Positions 1 to 10,265 of a stretch of 64,000 nt of DNA are shown here, piece by piece. The notes beneath the pieces are model-generated. The model worked only from the letters and a program-made list of their open reading frames with translations, was not told the origin of the DNA and did no database searches. The DNA comes from Juglans regia (Eukaryota > Streptophyta > Magnoliopsida > Fagales > Juglandaceae). Positions within the stretch are counted from its first letter, which is position 1; each line of letters starts with the position of its first letter. The stretch covers positions 620,001-684,000 of the forward strand of contig NC_049911.1 in assembly GCF_001411555.2 (NCBI RefSeq), given 5' to 3'. The position numbers and the translations under genes were made by a program.

Positions 1-365
1 AATCAAATTAAGTTCAGATTTTGACAAGCCGCCTAGCTCAAAGGATGCCTCGTTGTTCTTTTATCTTACCACTGAGATAAAAGAACTTTCAGGTTTGAAA
101 ACTACATATACACACATACTGTCTAGTGTATAACCTTCTAAATATCATAGAAAAAGAACGATAGCTAATGTCTCAGAACGTTAACGATCTAAAGACAAAG
201 ACTCACTGAAATGTGCATTTCCAAACTCATCAAAAAGCACAATATCTTAGCATATTATAACTCTTCAGAAAGAGCACAAGAAACAGATACTAAAATATTA
301 CAAAATCGCAATTCATGCTAGGGAAAATTATGTATCAACAACATATCGCAAAGTAATAAACTCAC

Positions 366-3300
366 CAAAATCGGCAATGATTACCCTGGCCAATGCATGT
401 TCCAAGCCAAACGCAATGATGATCAAACTGAAGAACGCATTTGTCACAGTCATGACAATGCTTAGCCCGTGGAGGCTGCATACAGAATAAATAATCACCA
501 AAATCTAGATCAAAACGTGAACAGAGAGCATAGTAGTATACACAAAACATAAGCTAGTTAATAACAAAATCCATATCCACTTCAGTAACCATATGTGAGG
601 AAACAGAGACAATAAATGCTACTGTTTTGATACATAAGCCGTCTAAAAAGTAAAATCTAAGCAGCTGAGGGTTGGAACTTATCTCCCACAGTTCCAACAC
701 TTCTACTGCTAGAATCTATTTTACCATGAACATCCAATGAAAAGTAGCCAAAGCTTCTCAAGCACCTTCCATGCTGATCAGAGTTTACTAAATGATATCC
801 ATAAACTTCCTTGATGATATGATATATGTGACGTTCCTAATTAATCTATAAAAGATGCAGGGGTTGAAAGGAGAAAAAAAGGTATGTTTTAGTGATAGAA
901 AACAAGTCTGAAGAATCAATCACGTTTTCCATTGTGTTAGAAGATCAATTGTGTTAAGGTTTGGCCTAGTCTATCAATAATGATGGTTTAGAAAGGATAG
1001 GTTCCCATGCTTTGGTGCTAACTCATAAGCATTTATCATGACATCTAATGAAACCATAAAAGATAAAAAAGAAAAACTCAAACATAAGGTTAAAGATGCA
1101 GCATAGTTAGAAGAACAAGCACTCTAGAAGTTGGCAATAGATGTAAACAATTGATGGTATTACCTGCTCAACATTACAGTAAGGGCAAGTCCAATTTCTG
1201 CAAGAGTCAAGAGGAAGCAGTTAGTAACAGTGTGTATTTTGAAAATTGTCAAATTCAGCTTCCCTTTCTGTATTTGCTAAAATAATTCCATATTGAAATG
1301 AAACTAATGGGCATTGAACCAAAAACTTACTGGTATTAGTTAATGTGGAAGACAGGACAGAGTTTATCCTTGTCCTCTAGTTAACAAGTTTCAATCGAAA
1401 ATTCACAAAAGTTAGAACAAAATCTTGTCCCTTTAATACCCCCTCAATGTAGTTTTCACATATAAATATGCACGTACAAAATAAGTTCTTGAGAGAGGTA
1501 TCACCAATAAATACAATAAATATTCTACGGAAAACTATAAAAAAGTTACCTACCTAGCAGATGTTCCAGGGGGATACATGTCCATAATCAACTTCGACCA
1601 TGATGTTGTGTTATTTCCTAGAAGATTTCTTTCCAACTGACTTCCATCCATGGTAATAACCAAGCTTCCATTTTTGCTTGAAGCAGGTTGTCTTTGCTTA
1701 ACCATTGTTCAAATAAAATAAATAAGAAGATGGTATTAAATGTAAACTTCACTAATTTGATCCTTGTCTTTAATGTCTTTAATGGTAAACCCTTAGTATA
1801 GAAATCAAATTATTGCTTACTTTGAGGTTACTGGTGTCTTTTGAATTATTGGAATTTTCTCAGTAACAGCTCTCATTGCATCAATTACGTATCTAAAAAA
1901 AATATGAAGAGAAACAAAGAAAATCGTGTTAGACTAAAAATAAACTAGAGAGATCATGTGTTCTAAGCACAACCCAAATCTCAGTCTTGAGGCAATACAT
2001 TAGGATTGATATTTACCCAGGGGAAGAACCAGAAGTAATAAAGTATTGAACCAGTGTAGCAAAGAACAACAACAAATATAAAGCAGTGTACCTGGAAAAC
2101 AAAGAAATTATTACGAAGGTTAAAGAAATAATAGAAATCAGCATAAAACCATTTTGAAAATGATGATGAATCACTTTGGCATATTCATTTTTGTTTTGAT
2201 AAGTAATAAGATATTTTATTCATATAGCATAGCACTTTGGCATATTCATAATATCATTAACAGTCAAATCTTGAAAATTACGTTATTATTGAGAAAGAGC
2301 AATGCTAAATTACAGTTCCTTCTTTTAACCCGAGACTGGGATGTTAAAATGAACGCTGCAGATGGGATGTGAATCTGGGAATGTTCAATAGCAGAATGTG
2401 GAGATAGAAGCATGTAAAGTCCAAGGAGGTGATAGAAATTTCAACTAATTAGGCTAAAATTGATCAAATGACAACAAGTTACCTGCTTGAACTTGCTGAC
2501 CAAAACTAATTCCTAACATCAGCCAAGCAGCAACTCTGGTTCCTAGAGTGGCTCTTCGATCAGATCCTAACTTTTGGCTATTCGTTACACAAGTTATGAC
2601 ATTCTACTCTCATTTTAGAGAAACCCAGTTTTTTCATAGCTCACGTTAAACAATCCCCAGGAGATTCATTTTCAACAATACTTGTAGTAATTATCTACAT
2701 TTGAATATTTTTATGACAGGAACCGCCCAACGGCAGAGCCCTTAGGACTCACCGATGGAACCTAAACCCCAGGGAGACTAGCACAGCAACCCACCGGGTT
2801 TTAGATTTAGTAAGCGCACTTCAGACGTTTCAATGTTCTTTCCTTTCAGTAAGTAGCAGCACTAATTGCCAAAAAGCATACATTCTAGCAAGCCCCAATT
2901 TCTTTATTAATTATTATTTTTACTAAATATAGTTTATGAGCTAGATACAGTTTTGTGAAATGATACACTAACATGGACTTAAACTAAGATAACTTTTTTT
3001 TACTAGACGAGATCTTAAAGACCCAATTCCAAATTTGTTTGAGGGAAGAGGCACTAACATACCAGGGTTCGCTTTTTGTCCTTTCTATTAAATCTCCATC
3101 AAATAGAAAGAGAATGCCGGCGTACACCAGATGCAAAGTCACCAGCGCCAATTTCAGACCGAGCGAAGATCTCCGTGCTGAAAGCCAGCTCACAAACATC
3201 AGAACCCATTAAAGAAAAACCCCGGAGAAATTTAAAAGATGTATACATACACTCGTGGCGTGTCGTTTTTATTTTTATCATTTAGTTTTTTGAAAAAATA

Positions 3301-3479
3301 TGCTGGTCTTATTATTATTATTATTACTACTACTATTTTTTGAAAATGTAGAGAAAATGACAGAGAATCGGAGTATACACACCGGGATCGGAAAGACAAG
3401 GAAAGAGACGGTAGCATCGGTCCATAGCTTGATCCCATGTATCTCGGACGGGGCGGCAAATACCCACCATCATCATCAT
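366..3479 (-). CDS. PAT10: DHHC protein S-acyltransferase, PAT10-like (3' end off window)
   Basis: Exons on the minus strand: 3479-3383, 3177-3063, 2091-2017, 1892-1821, 1691-1554, 1197-1164 and 475-366. All introns are GT-AG and the frame stays open across every junction (213 codons plus 2 nt). The product starts [10 protein letters not shown] and has two predicted membrane segments (about residues 40-60 from exon 2, and the YTALYLLLF region from exon 3). The cysteine-rich domain follows, with [15 protein letters not shown] and the catalytic DHHC in [14 protein letters not shown]. The family palmitoylates membrane proteins on cysteine. Arabidopsis PAT10, the best match I recall, acts at the tonoplast. 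DHHC is followed by VW rather than the commoner PW. The last exon(s), with the remaining membrane segments, lie left of position 1. Positions 1-365 are the following intron. Which of the first four ATGs is used is uncertain. Confidence 0.9.
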
Positions 3480-4112
3480 TAAGAAAAGCAAGAGAGTTAT
3501 ATCCGAAACATCTAGTAACTTGCTTCTTCTGCCTAGAAAGTTCGCCTCTTTGGGGAAAAAAACTTTTCTCGAGAAAATTGACGGTAAAGCACCTAACTGG
3601 CTAGAGCAATCACTGCTACGGACTACCAGTAGGTTTGTGAGAGAGAGCTGAAGACGGAGCTGTGGATATATCTGTCCTGTTTGCTTACCACCGAAGCGCA
3701 ATATGGTGCCTAAAAAACTCCGTTTGTCGGTCTTTCTATAGAAAACGTTAAATAACGAAATATGAACCCCTTAGCATCGACCCGGCCCATGGGCTCCCTA
3801 TCCTACCCATTCGCCACCGGATGAGCGTTTTTTGGAATTTTTTTTTTATTATTTAAATTAAGATTTTTTCTAAAAATAAATTTATAAAATTTTATATAAA
3901 ATTTTAAATTATAAAATTATTTTTATTATAAAAAATCTAATATATTATATAAAATCACGTGATTTATAATTTTTTTTTTGTAACTATAACTCTTCTCTTA
4001 AATTAAAATAAGAAATACACAGATATAATAATTAATATATTATTATTTCCTAAAACTGAAAAGAGAAAACAAATCTCTAGGTATGAGTTGATGTATAGAC
4101 AGATACGTTGAT
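3480..4112. other. intergenic, PAT10 5' flank
   Basis: This is the upstream region of the minus-strand PAT10-like gene. About 3480-3700 is of mixed composition and probably holds its 5' UTR and core promoter; beyond that the DNA is very AT-rich. I see no other gene. A 27-base motif near 4084-4110 (TGATGTATAGACAGATACG) recurs at about 4380-4398 on the other side of the MITE at 4113-4315. Confidence 0.5.
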
Positions 4113-4315
4113 TAGGCTTCGTTTGGATCTCAAAATAATCTCAACTCATCTCAACTCATCATTACAATTTTTTCAAATTCCAATACAAAATATAATAAAC
4201 AATTCAACTTTTTCAAATTTTAAAATAATAATAATATTAAAAAATAATATTCTAACAATATTTTATCATCTCAACTCAACTCAACTCAACTCATTTCAAC
4301 ATCCAAACACAACCT
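4113..4315. mobile_element. Tourist-like MITE, GTTTGGAT family
   Basis: The element opens with GGCTTCGTTTGGATCTC and closes with CATCCAAACACAACC, giving imperfect terminal inverted repeats around GTTTGGAT/ATCCAAAC. It is flanked by a 3-bp TTA duplication, typical of PIF/Harbinger MITEs. The interior is AT-rich with many copies of TCAACTCA. It has no coding capacity. Related copies lie at 20505-20734, 23585-23987, 43279-43620 and 48076-48256. The ends may be off by a base or two. Confidence 0.7.
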
Positions 4316-4862
4316 TAATATAATTTTCTTTAAAATGTGGTATGGGTTTTTAAAGTTGATTCATGTTAAGGTATGAGATGATGTATAGACGGATACGTTG
4401 ACTTTGACGGTCAGATAATATAGTTGGATGACTGTTAGATGAGACAAGAAGCTGCTTCCATTTAATTTCAACCAACAAAAGACGGGCCAGACCGGTTGTT
4501 CAACCCAATAACGTGTTTGCCGGTCAGGCTCATCCTTCCATCATCTCTTTCTTGTATGTATGTATGTATAATTTTTTATATATGTATATAATATTTCTTG
4601 TTTTGCCTAATTTAATAAAAAATAATTAAATACATAATAAAAAAACTAAACTTAAAAGTTAAAGCATAAAACATAAAATACAATGACATCTAATAAAGTT
4701 ACAAAATTCTAAGGTCTAATTAGCAACTTTTTATTTGCAACCAATAATTCAAGATAAAACAAATTAATCTAAAAATATTAAAAATTGTCAAATAAATTGA
4801 ATGAATATCAATGTTTCTAAAATAATTTCAAGTTTCTAAAATTGAAATACATCTTAAAAAAA

Positions 4863-5215
4863 TTGTGATCTTAAGCTCTAGTTGTAGGCTTGTAGGAAGA
4901 TGGGATCATTGAGATAAAGGGTGGGCAAGTGAAATTTTCAAACCTGAAAAAAATAGGAAAAATATTAGAATTAGAAACATTATATGCATGTGTAAAAAAA
5001 GTTAAAAACTTAAAACTACAAATAATTAAGAGACAAAGTTAATAAACCAATGGCAAGATGATATCATAAGCCTGTAGTTGTAGGCCTTTCTATCAAGACG
5101 TGATCATCGAGATAAGGATTGGGCAAATGCGATATTATATACATATATAAAAAACTACAAAGAGACAAAGTTAACAAATCAATGACAATAGTGGAACAAA
5201 GTCATATTACGGCCA
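4863..5215. repeat. imperfect tandem duplication, about 200-bp unit
   Basis: Two adjacent copies share several blocks: GTTGTAGGC, then GATCATYGAGATAARG, then GGGCAA, then AAGAGACAAAGTTAA with AATCAATG-like sequence. Copy one starts near 4870 and copy two near 5075. The repeat lies just left of the hAT transposase remnant, so it may be that element's sub-terminal DNA. No coding potential is visible. Confidence 0.5.
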
Positions 5216-5479
5216 ATGTAGATTGAGACGTAGCATCATTTCTTGAAATTTTTCCGACAACAATTCAATTTGAAATTAAGTATGGTGAAATAAATATAAC
5301 ACATTATATTATGAAACAAAAAAAAAAACAATGAATTAAGAGCAACTACCAAATACATGGTGATCATCACCCTCCTCATTGGCCTCCTCAAAGTTTATCA
5401 CTTCTAGAATGTGAATTGACTTCCATTTTATCTAATTTTGAGTGTAAATCAAAGTCTTCATAGTGGTAGATGACAATAA

Positions 5480-6745
5480 ACTCTAGAATGGGTCCAAGAT
5501 GTGCCACATGGTGCTAAAGGCAAACTCTGAGACTATGGTAGAAATAAAGATGACCAAAATACCGCGGACTATCTCTCCAAGTATGTGATACTTGACGAAA
5601 TTGACCTTCCACCAAGTTAAGATATCAAATTGCCACGTAAATGGGTGCATCTCTGCTGTTAAATATCCATCCAACTACGATTGGTCGTCTGAAGCCTTAT
5701 GAACTTGGAAACGTGCTCATACCTCTCAGTCCACCTACATATTTTCGCCATCTTGAGTTTGGGAGGAGGCGATGTAGTAGGTGTAGGTTCCGGGATATTA
5801 ACACCTCTGAATGCTGCAAACTCATCAAACAATCTACCGAGCCCTTGTTGTAATATGACTTGCCCATATATTCCCGTTGGTGATTTCCAAGCCATATATT
5901 GTGCCATCAATTTTATACTACAAGTCAAGAACAATAGCCACATATAGGAAAATATTGATCTTACTCAAATCTCTCAAATACTTCTCATTCTTGGTCCTCA
6001 TGCTCACTGCCATATTTCACAAAGTAGGATCAACACTCCTATACATTTCATCCAATTGTTCTTTCACCTAACAAACTTGTTGATAATATTCATTTAATGT
6101 AACGTATAAAGACCTAGAAATGTGCATGTCACCTCATAGAAAAGTCAAAATCTTTTTACAAAAACCCGCACTACATTCCAATTATCATCCTTGGGCAGCC
6201 CCAATCTCCCATCATCCTCAAAGTCTTTGACCTATTGCATGTCCTCGTTACTAATGAGGTCAAAAGTCTCTATATTGTTAGGCCATCTCCAACATCAAGA
6301 ATGTTGAGTCATATCTTGTAGAAGCATAAAGACACAACCCATTTTTGTATTCAATACCTACAATATGAGCAGACACATTGAATTTCTCAAGCCTAGTTGG
6401 TGAAGATCTCACAAACCTCACCACATTTCCATTGAAGTCAAATCTCTAATCTAGATTGATTATTTTATTGTAAATAATATCTAATTGGACTCTAATTGCA
6501 TTGTTCTTCTAAGTGGACATTCAATTGAATTGTACCATGTCTTTTGTAGTGATATCCATACACCTTACTACAATGATTACACTTGGCTTATGGGTTATTG
6601 GGATCACCATCCTCTAACTTAGTGAAATGATTTCACACAATTGAATCAGGTTTCTTCTTTGGTGGATGCATGGGTGTAGGGGTCATGGTACTAAGGTGTA
6701 GACGCAGGGGAGCTAGCACTAGTGCTAGTATTTGGATTTCACTCA
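5480..6745 (-). pseudogene. decayed hAT transposase (BED zinc finger / RICESLEEPER type)
   Basis: Read right to left on the minus strand, the order of a plant hAT transposase is kept. A BED zinc finger comes first (NHFTKLEDGDPNNP then AKCNHCSKVYG, about 6660-6560). The central block follows (FEDDGRLGLPKDDNWNVVRV, about 6220-6150), then NMAVSMRTKNEKYLRDLSKI (about 6010-5950). Last is the C-terminal dimerisation region (FDILTWWKVNFVKYHILGEI with STIVSEFAFST, 5620-5510). In-frame stops and frameshifts are frequent and most of the catalytic core is missing, so it cannot be active. It is the probable ancestor-type source for the non-autonomous hAT elements to its right. Confidence 0.8.
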
Positions 6746-7164
6746 TTATCCATGGAGTTGGCTCACAAACTTACAAATATCTAACATGATGTAAAAATCA
6801 CATAACAATTAAAATCATACAATCATACAAATCAAAATTCATTGGAGTTTCAAAAGTTTCAATATTGAAACCCCAAATCATATTAGGTTAAGGGTTTTAA
6901 TCTGAGCCCTTAACCTAATTTAAGATTCCAATCCGAAATCCTAATTTATATTAGGGTTTCTGATTGGAATCCCAAATTAGTCCCAAATTGATAAATTTCA
7001 ATCAACAATTCAAATTATAACGCACAAATTCCAATCCTCCACAATACAAAAAACACAATCTTATCTTCTAGATCCATTAAACAATCTCATCCTCCATAAT
7101 TCAAATCATTGGAAAATAAAATAAAAAAATTCGAGAGGGGTTTCGGAATACTTACGGATCAGAT
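6746..7164. other. intergenic, inverted AT-rich repeats
   Basis: No gene is visible. Between about 6850 and 6990 there are overlapping inverted repeats built on TTAGGTTAAGGG / CCCTTAACCTAA and on ATTAGGGTTT / AAATCCTAAT. They are probably sub-terminal sequence of the adjoining hAT remnant. Confidence 0.4.
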
Positions 7165-7610
7165 TAGGGCTATAAGACTATAGGTTCGGATCAGAAAATC
7201 CGACCAGACCGAATCGATAGTCTAATTGGTCGGTCTCTGAGTGTGGTTTTTTTGGACTGGACCCAGCCGAGACCAACCGAATGTATATATATTTTTAAAT
7301 ATTATCTATATAATATTATTTAATACAATAGTTGTATAAATTAATTATGTAATTTTCATCTAAAGGATCACCATTAACCATATATACAATACAATTATTT
7401 GACATTCATTAATCATATATAAAATATTAAAAAGATCACTTAATCTTAGTTTTACTAATTTAATTAAATTTTTTATAAATGTTTCTGTCAAAAAAATAAA
7501 AAGAAAAAGGAAAAAAAGTTCGCACTGTATGAAGAGAGGAGGTTTGGATTAACCATTAACCATATTTTTGGTCCTGACGCTGTAGGCCGACCAGACCGAT
7601 TACACCCTTA
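7165..7610. mobile_element. non-autonomous hAT element with 8-bp TSD
   Basis: The direct repeat GATCAGAT occurs at 7157-7164 and 7611-7618. Between the copies, the element begins TAGGGCTATAA and ends TTACACCCTTA, degenerate versions of the TAGGGGTGTAA terminal repeat seen intact at 8099-8817. Sub-terminal CGACCAGACCGA / GGTCGGTCT motifs point inward from both ends. The centre is AT-rich. There is no coding sequence. Confidence 0.75.
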
Positions 7611-8098
7611 GATCAGATGGAGAGAGGAGGTTGGGTGCTATGGACGACAATGTTTACAACGAATGTGACGGTGATGGCGAGAGAGGCCAGCTGCTCCACT
7701 TTTATCAACATGTAAGCTAGGGGTAAGGCATGTAGGTGCATGCTTTCTTTTTATGTAAGTGCTGTTAACGTAAGTCAAGCAAGTTCCGTAAATCAAGCAA
7801 AATCAAATCAAGGCACGCATGTTTTGCAGTACTGAATTCCAACCAGAGTAATGCTACACAACTTTCCAACCTCGACGTGATATCATATTTTTTAAAATTT
7901 TTAATATTTTTTTAAATATTTTTTGAATGAATTATGTCTTTCAATAAATGATTATATATATAGATATGCGTTTTGTTTTTCTGGAATATCGTGTGTTTTG
8001 ATGGGGGAAGGTAAAATGGAATTGGCATCTGCAGTACTACTACTAGAACGGTCTAGAGATCAAAGTATAAAAAGGGACTATAATATTATTACACGTAC
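7611..8098. other. intergenic spacer
   Basis: This spacer lies between two hAT elements. It includes a short GC-richer patch near 7620-7720 and simple AT-rich DNA after it. I see no gene or regulatory motif I can defend. Confidence 0.4.
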
Positions 8099-8817
8099 TA
8101 GGGGTGTAAACTCAAATCGAAAAATTGAAAAATCGGACCGGACCGGACCGAACCGGACCGATTTTACCGGTTTTGAACCGGTCCGGTCCGGAACCGGTTT
8201 TTAAAACGTAAAAACCGGCCGGTTCCGGTCCGATTCCGATTCCGGGATTTTTTGGACCGGACCGGACCGGTTGATTAAAAAAAATAAAAAATAATATTTT
8301 TATATATAAGTTTTATATAAAATATTTTATATATATTAAATATTAATATATATAAGTTTTATATATAATGTATAATTATAAATTTTTATGTGAAATTTTA
8401 TATATAACATATATATTCATATATGAAATAATTTCTTATTATAATTTATAAATTATTACATAAAATGTTAATACTAAATCACTAAAAGTTTATAACTAAT
8501 ACTAATATATAACTTATAACTATACCAATAGTCTAATATTAATACTATTATATAGTTTAATATATTAATAAAAGTATAAAACAGTTTTTTTTAAATCAAT
8601 TTTTTTTTTATAAACAAATTTTTAATGACAAATTGTGAAATTTACATTTTAAAAAAACCGGAAAACCAGACCGGACCGGAAACCGGTAAAACCGGAAGTA
8701 CCGGTTTAGGAGGGTAACCGGTGCGTAATCGGTTTTGAAAAATACAAAACCGGTACATACCGGTTCGATCCTAGATTTTATCCAAAACTGGACCGGACCG
8801 GACCGGTTACACCCCTA
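8099..8817. mobile_element. non-autonomous hAT element, CCGG-rich, perfect TSD
   Basis: The 719-bp element is bounded by perfect 11-bp terminal inverted repeats TAGGGGTGTAA / TTACACCCCTA and a perfect 8-bp target duplication ACACGTAC (8091-8098 and 8818-8825). Both ends carry dense runs of GGACCGG / CCGGTCC in opposing orientation, so the ends can pair over about 150 bp. The interior (about 8275-8640) is nearly pure A/T. It has no coding capacity and must have been moved by a transposase supplied in trans. The perfect TSD suggests a fairly young insertion. Confidence 0.9.
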
Positions 8818-8825
8818 ACACGTAC

Positions 8826-9070
8826 ATCTGTTAATTAGTTGGCTGGAGAGCTACATTTTAGAGAATGACATTATGATAAAATAATTGCCATGATCCTCAT
8901 TGTCAATTATATCAAGGAAAATGGGAATTACTTGATAAATAGCGCGGTTTATACTCCTCGCATCAGGAAAAAAGTGAGAAAAAAGGACAAAACATAATTA
9001 GCATAATGGAAAAGTACTACAACGACTAATTTTATGTTGATAATCACCAACTTTGTCGTTGAGGCAGATC
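8826..9070. repeat. flank duplication, copy 1 (pairs with 13795-14090)
   Basis: This stretch shares long blocks with the DNA downstream of gene A: TTAGTTGGCTGGAGAGCTACATTTTAG, ATCAAGGAAAWTG, then CAGGAAAAAAG, GGACAAAA and CAACGACTARTTT in the same order. It marks the left border of the segment whose tandem duplication gave GDSL genes A and B. A hAT element has inserted immediately to its left. Confidence 0.75.
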
Positions 9071-9104
9071 ATGTCCCTTTTGTTTGGATGCGAGAATGAA
9101 ATCT

Positions 9105-9270
9105 ATTTTTTTTTTTTTTCAAAGAAGAGGTCGAGGGTACTCCAAGTTTATTGCCTCACTATTTGTGACAGAGGAAAACTGTGATTATAAGCAAACACCT
9201 GGAATTACAAATAATCATAAACGACCAAAAACCAGGCATCCAAATTAAAGACCTAAAATAATGCAGCAAC
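9105..9270 (-). mobile_element. LINE 3' end with poly(A), minus strand
   Basis: A run of T (about 9106-9120) is followed by AAGAAGAGGTCGAGGGTACTCC and then TTTATTGCCTCACTATTTG. The same arrangement (AAGAAGAGGACGGTACCCC then TTTTATTGATAGCC) occurs at about 62860-62910, at the 3' end of the RNase H-bearing LINE remnant. This is therefore a 5'-truncated LINE in minus orientation. Confidence 0.55.
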
Positions 9271-9551
9271 ATTAATAGACATTATCGTTGCTCCTCAATG
9301 CTAGCTTTTGTCATGTCTCATGGCACTCTTTCATCAAGGGAAAAAGAATTTAGTTGTTTAGTCCCATATCATTTTTTGACTTGTTTTGGTTCTTGATTCA
9401 ACCCTACCCGCCGACTAGAGTTAACTGTATATTGTATTATTATTTTATGTTAAGATAGAAAATAAGTAATAAAATATATCTTATTTAATTAAATATTTTA
9501 CATATTGAGCTAATTCATTAAGAGAAATTCAGGTCCACATGTGAGATGTAG

Positions 9552-9646
9552 TGTTAATATATAAAATAAATAATAAAATCGACATATTCTCACCAACTAA
9601 TTAATTAACATTAGGGATAAATAATGATTTCACATGGTATCAGAGC
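9552..9646. mobile_element. TRIM-like LTR with primer-binding site
   Basis: An 83-bp LTR-like unit starts TGTTAATATATAAAATAA and ends ATGATTTCACA (9552-9634). It is followed directly by TGGTATCAGAGC, the usual initiator-Met tRNA primer site of plant copia/TRIM elements. The 56135-56217 unit has the same start, body and end. No second LTR was found here, so this is a fragment. The region 9271-10140 otherwise shows nothing I can name. Confidence 0.6.
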
Positions 9647-10143
9647 ATATGTCCTAATTTCGAATCTTGTAAATATGTAGACACATTTACAATTCTGTAA
9701 ATCTTTGTTATTATCATCTGAATAAAATCTTTTATAATTCTATAAATGTAAACACATTATCGAGCCACGTAAATCTTATATTGTGTGTGATTGATTCCAC
9801 GTTTTATTACTTTTTCTCATATTGGTTCCTAACATTTTGTATGTTTTGGAACGAGTAATGATCTGATTAAAAAAAAACATTTGGTACAAGATAATTATAT
9901 TAGATTTAAGATGGGTGCAGGAAGATCGTGTGGCTCTCTTTTTTGTCAACTTAATAAGCTATAGAAGATGGAGCCATAGTATCAGAGGGCATCACGCAAG
10001 AATCTGTGGTGGCTTTGAACAATCCGCCCAACAAATCAATCTCTTCTCCTCTTACGTGGCTCTATACAGACTGTAACTTTGGACAATGACCCCTTGGACA
10101 ATTACTACTACAGTTCCTTCCCGTTTCTGTCCTTTTTTTTATA

Positions 10144-10169
10144 CTTCCTACGTACGTACCTATAAATTT
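10144..10169 (+). promoter_or_regulatory. core promoter of GDSL gene A (TATA region)
   Basis: The string CTTCCTACGTACGTACC runs directly into TATAAAT (10161-10167), about 100 bp before the gene A start codon. Gene B carries the same block at 16741-16765. Conservation in otherwise diverged DNA, plus the right spacing to the ATG, supports a TATA box. The ACGTACGT palindrome beside it is a candidate factor-binding site. Confidence 0.65.
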
Positions 10170-10265
10170 GTAGTGTTAAGGCATAAAAGCAGATAATCAA
10201 GCTTAGATTGGAACTGCATTGTTTATAACACTAATTAACAAGATTGACCCTAACCTTTGCCATAT

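Noticed and set aside
9635..9660. TGGTATCAGAGC with following TTCGAATC considered as a tRNA gene part
   Set aside because: No acceptor stem or anticodon arm can be drawn; position right after an LTR end marks it as a primer-binding site.
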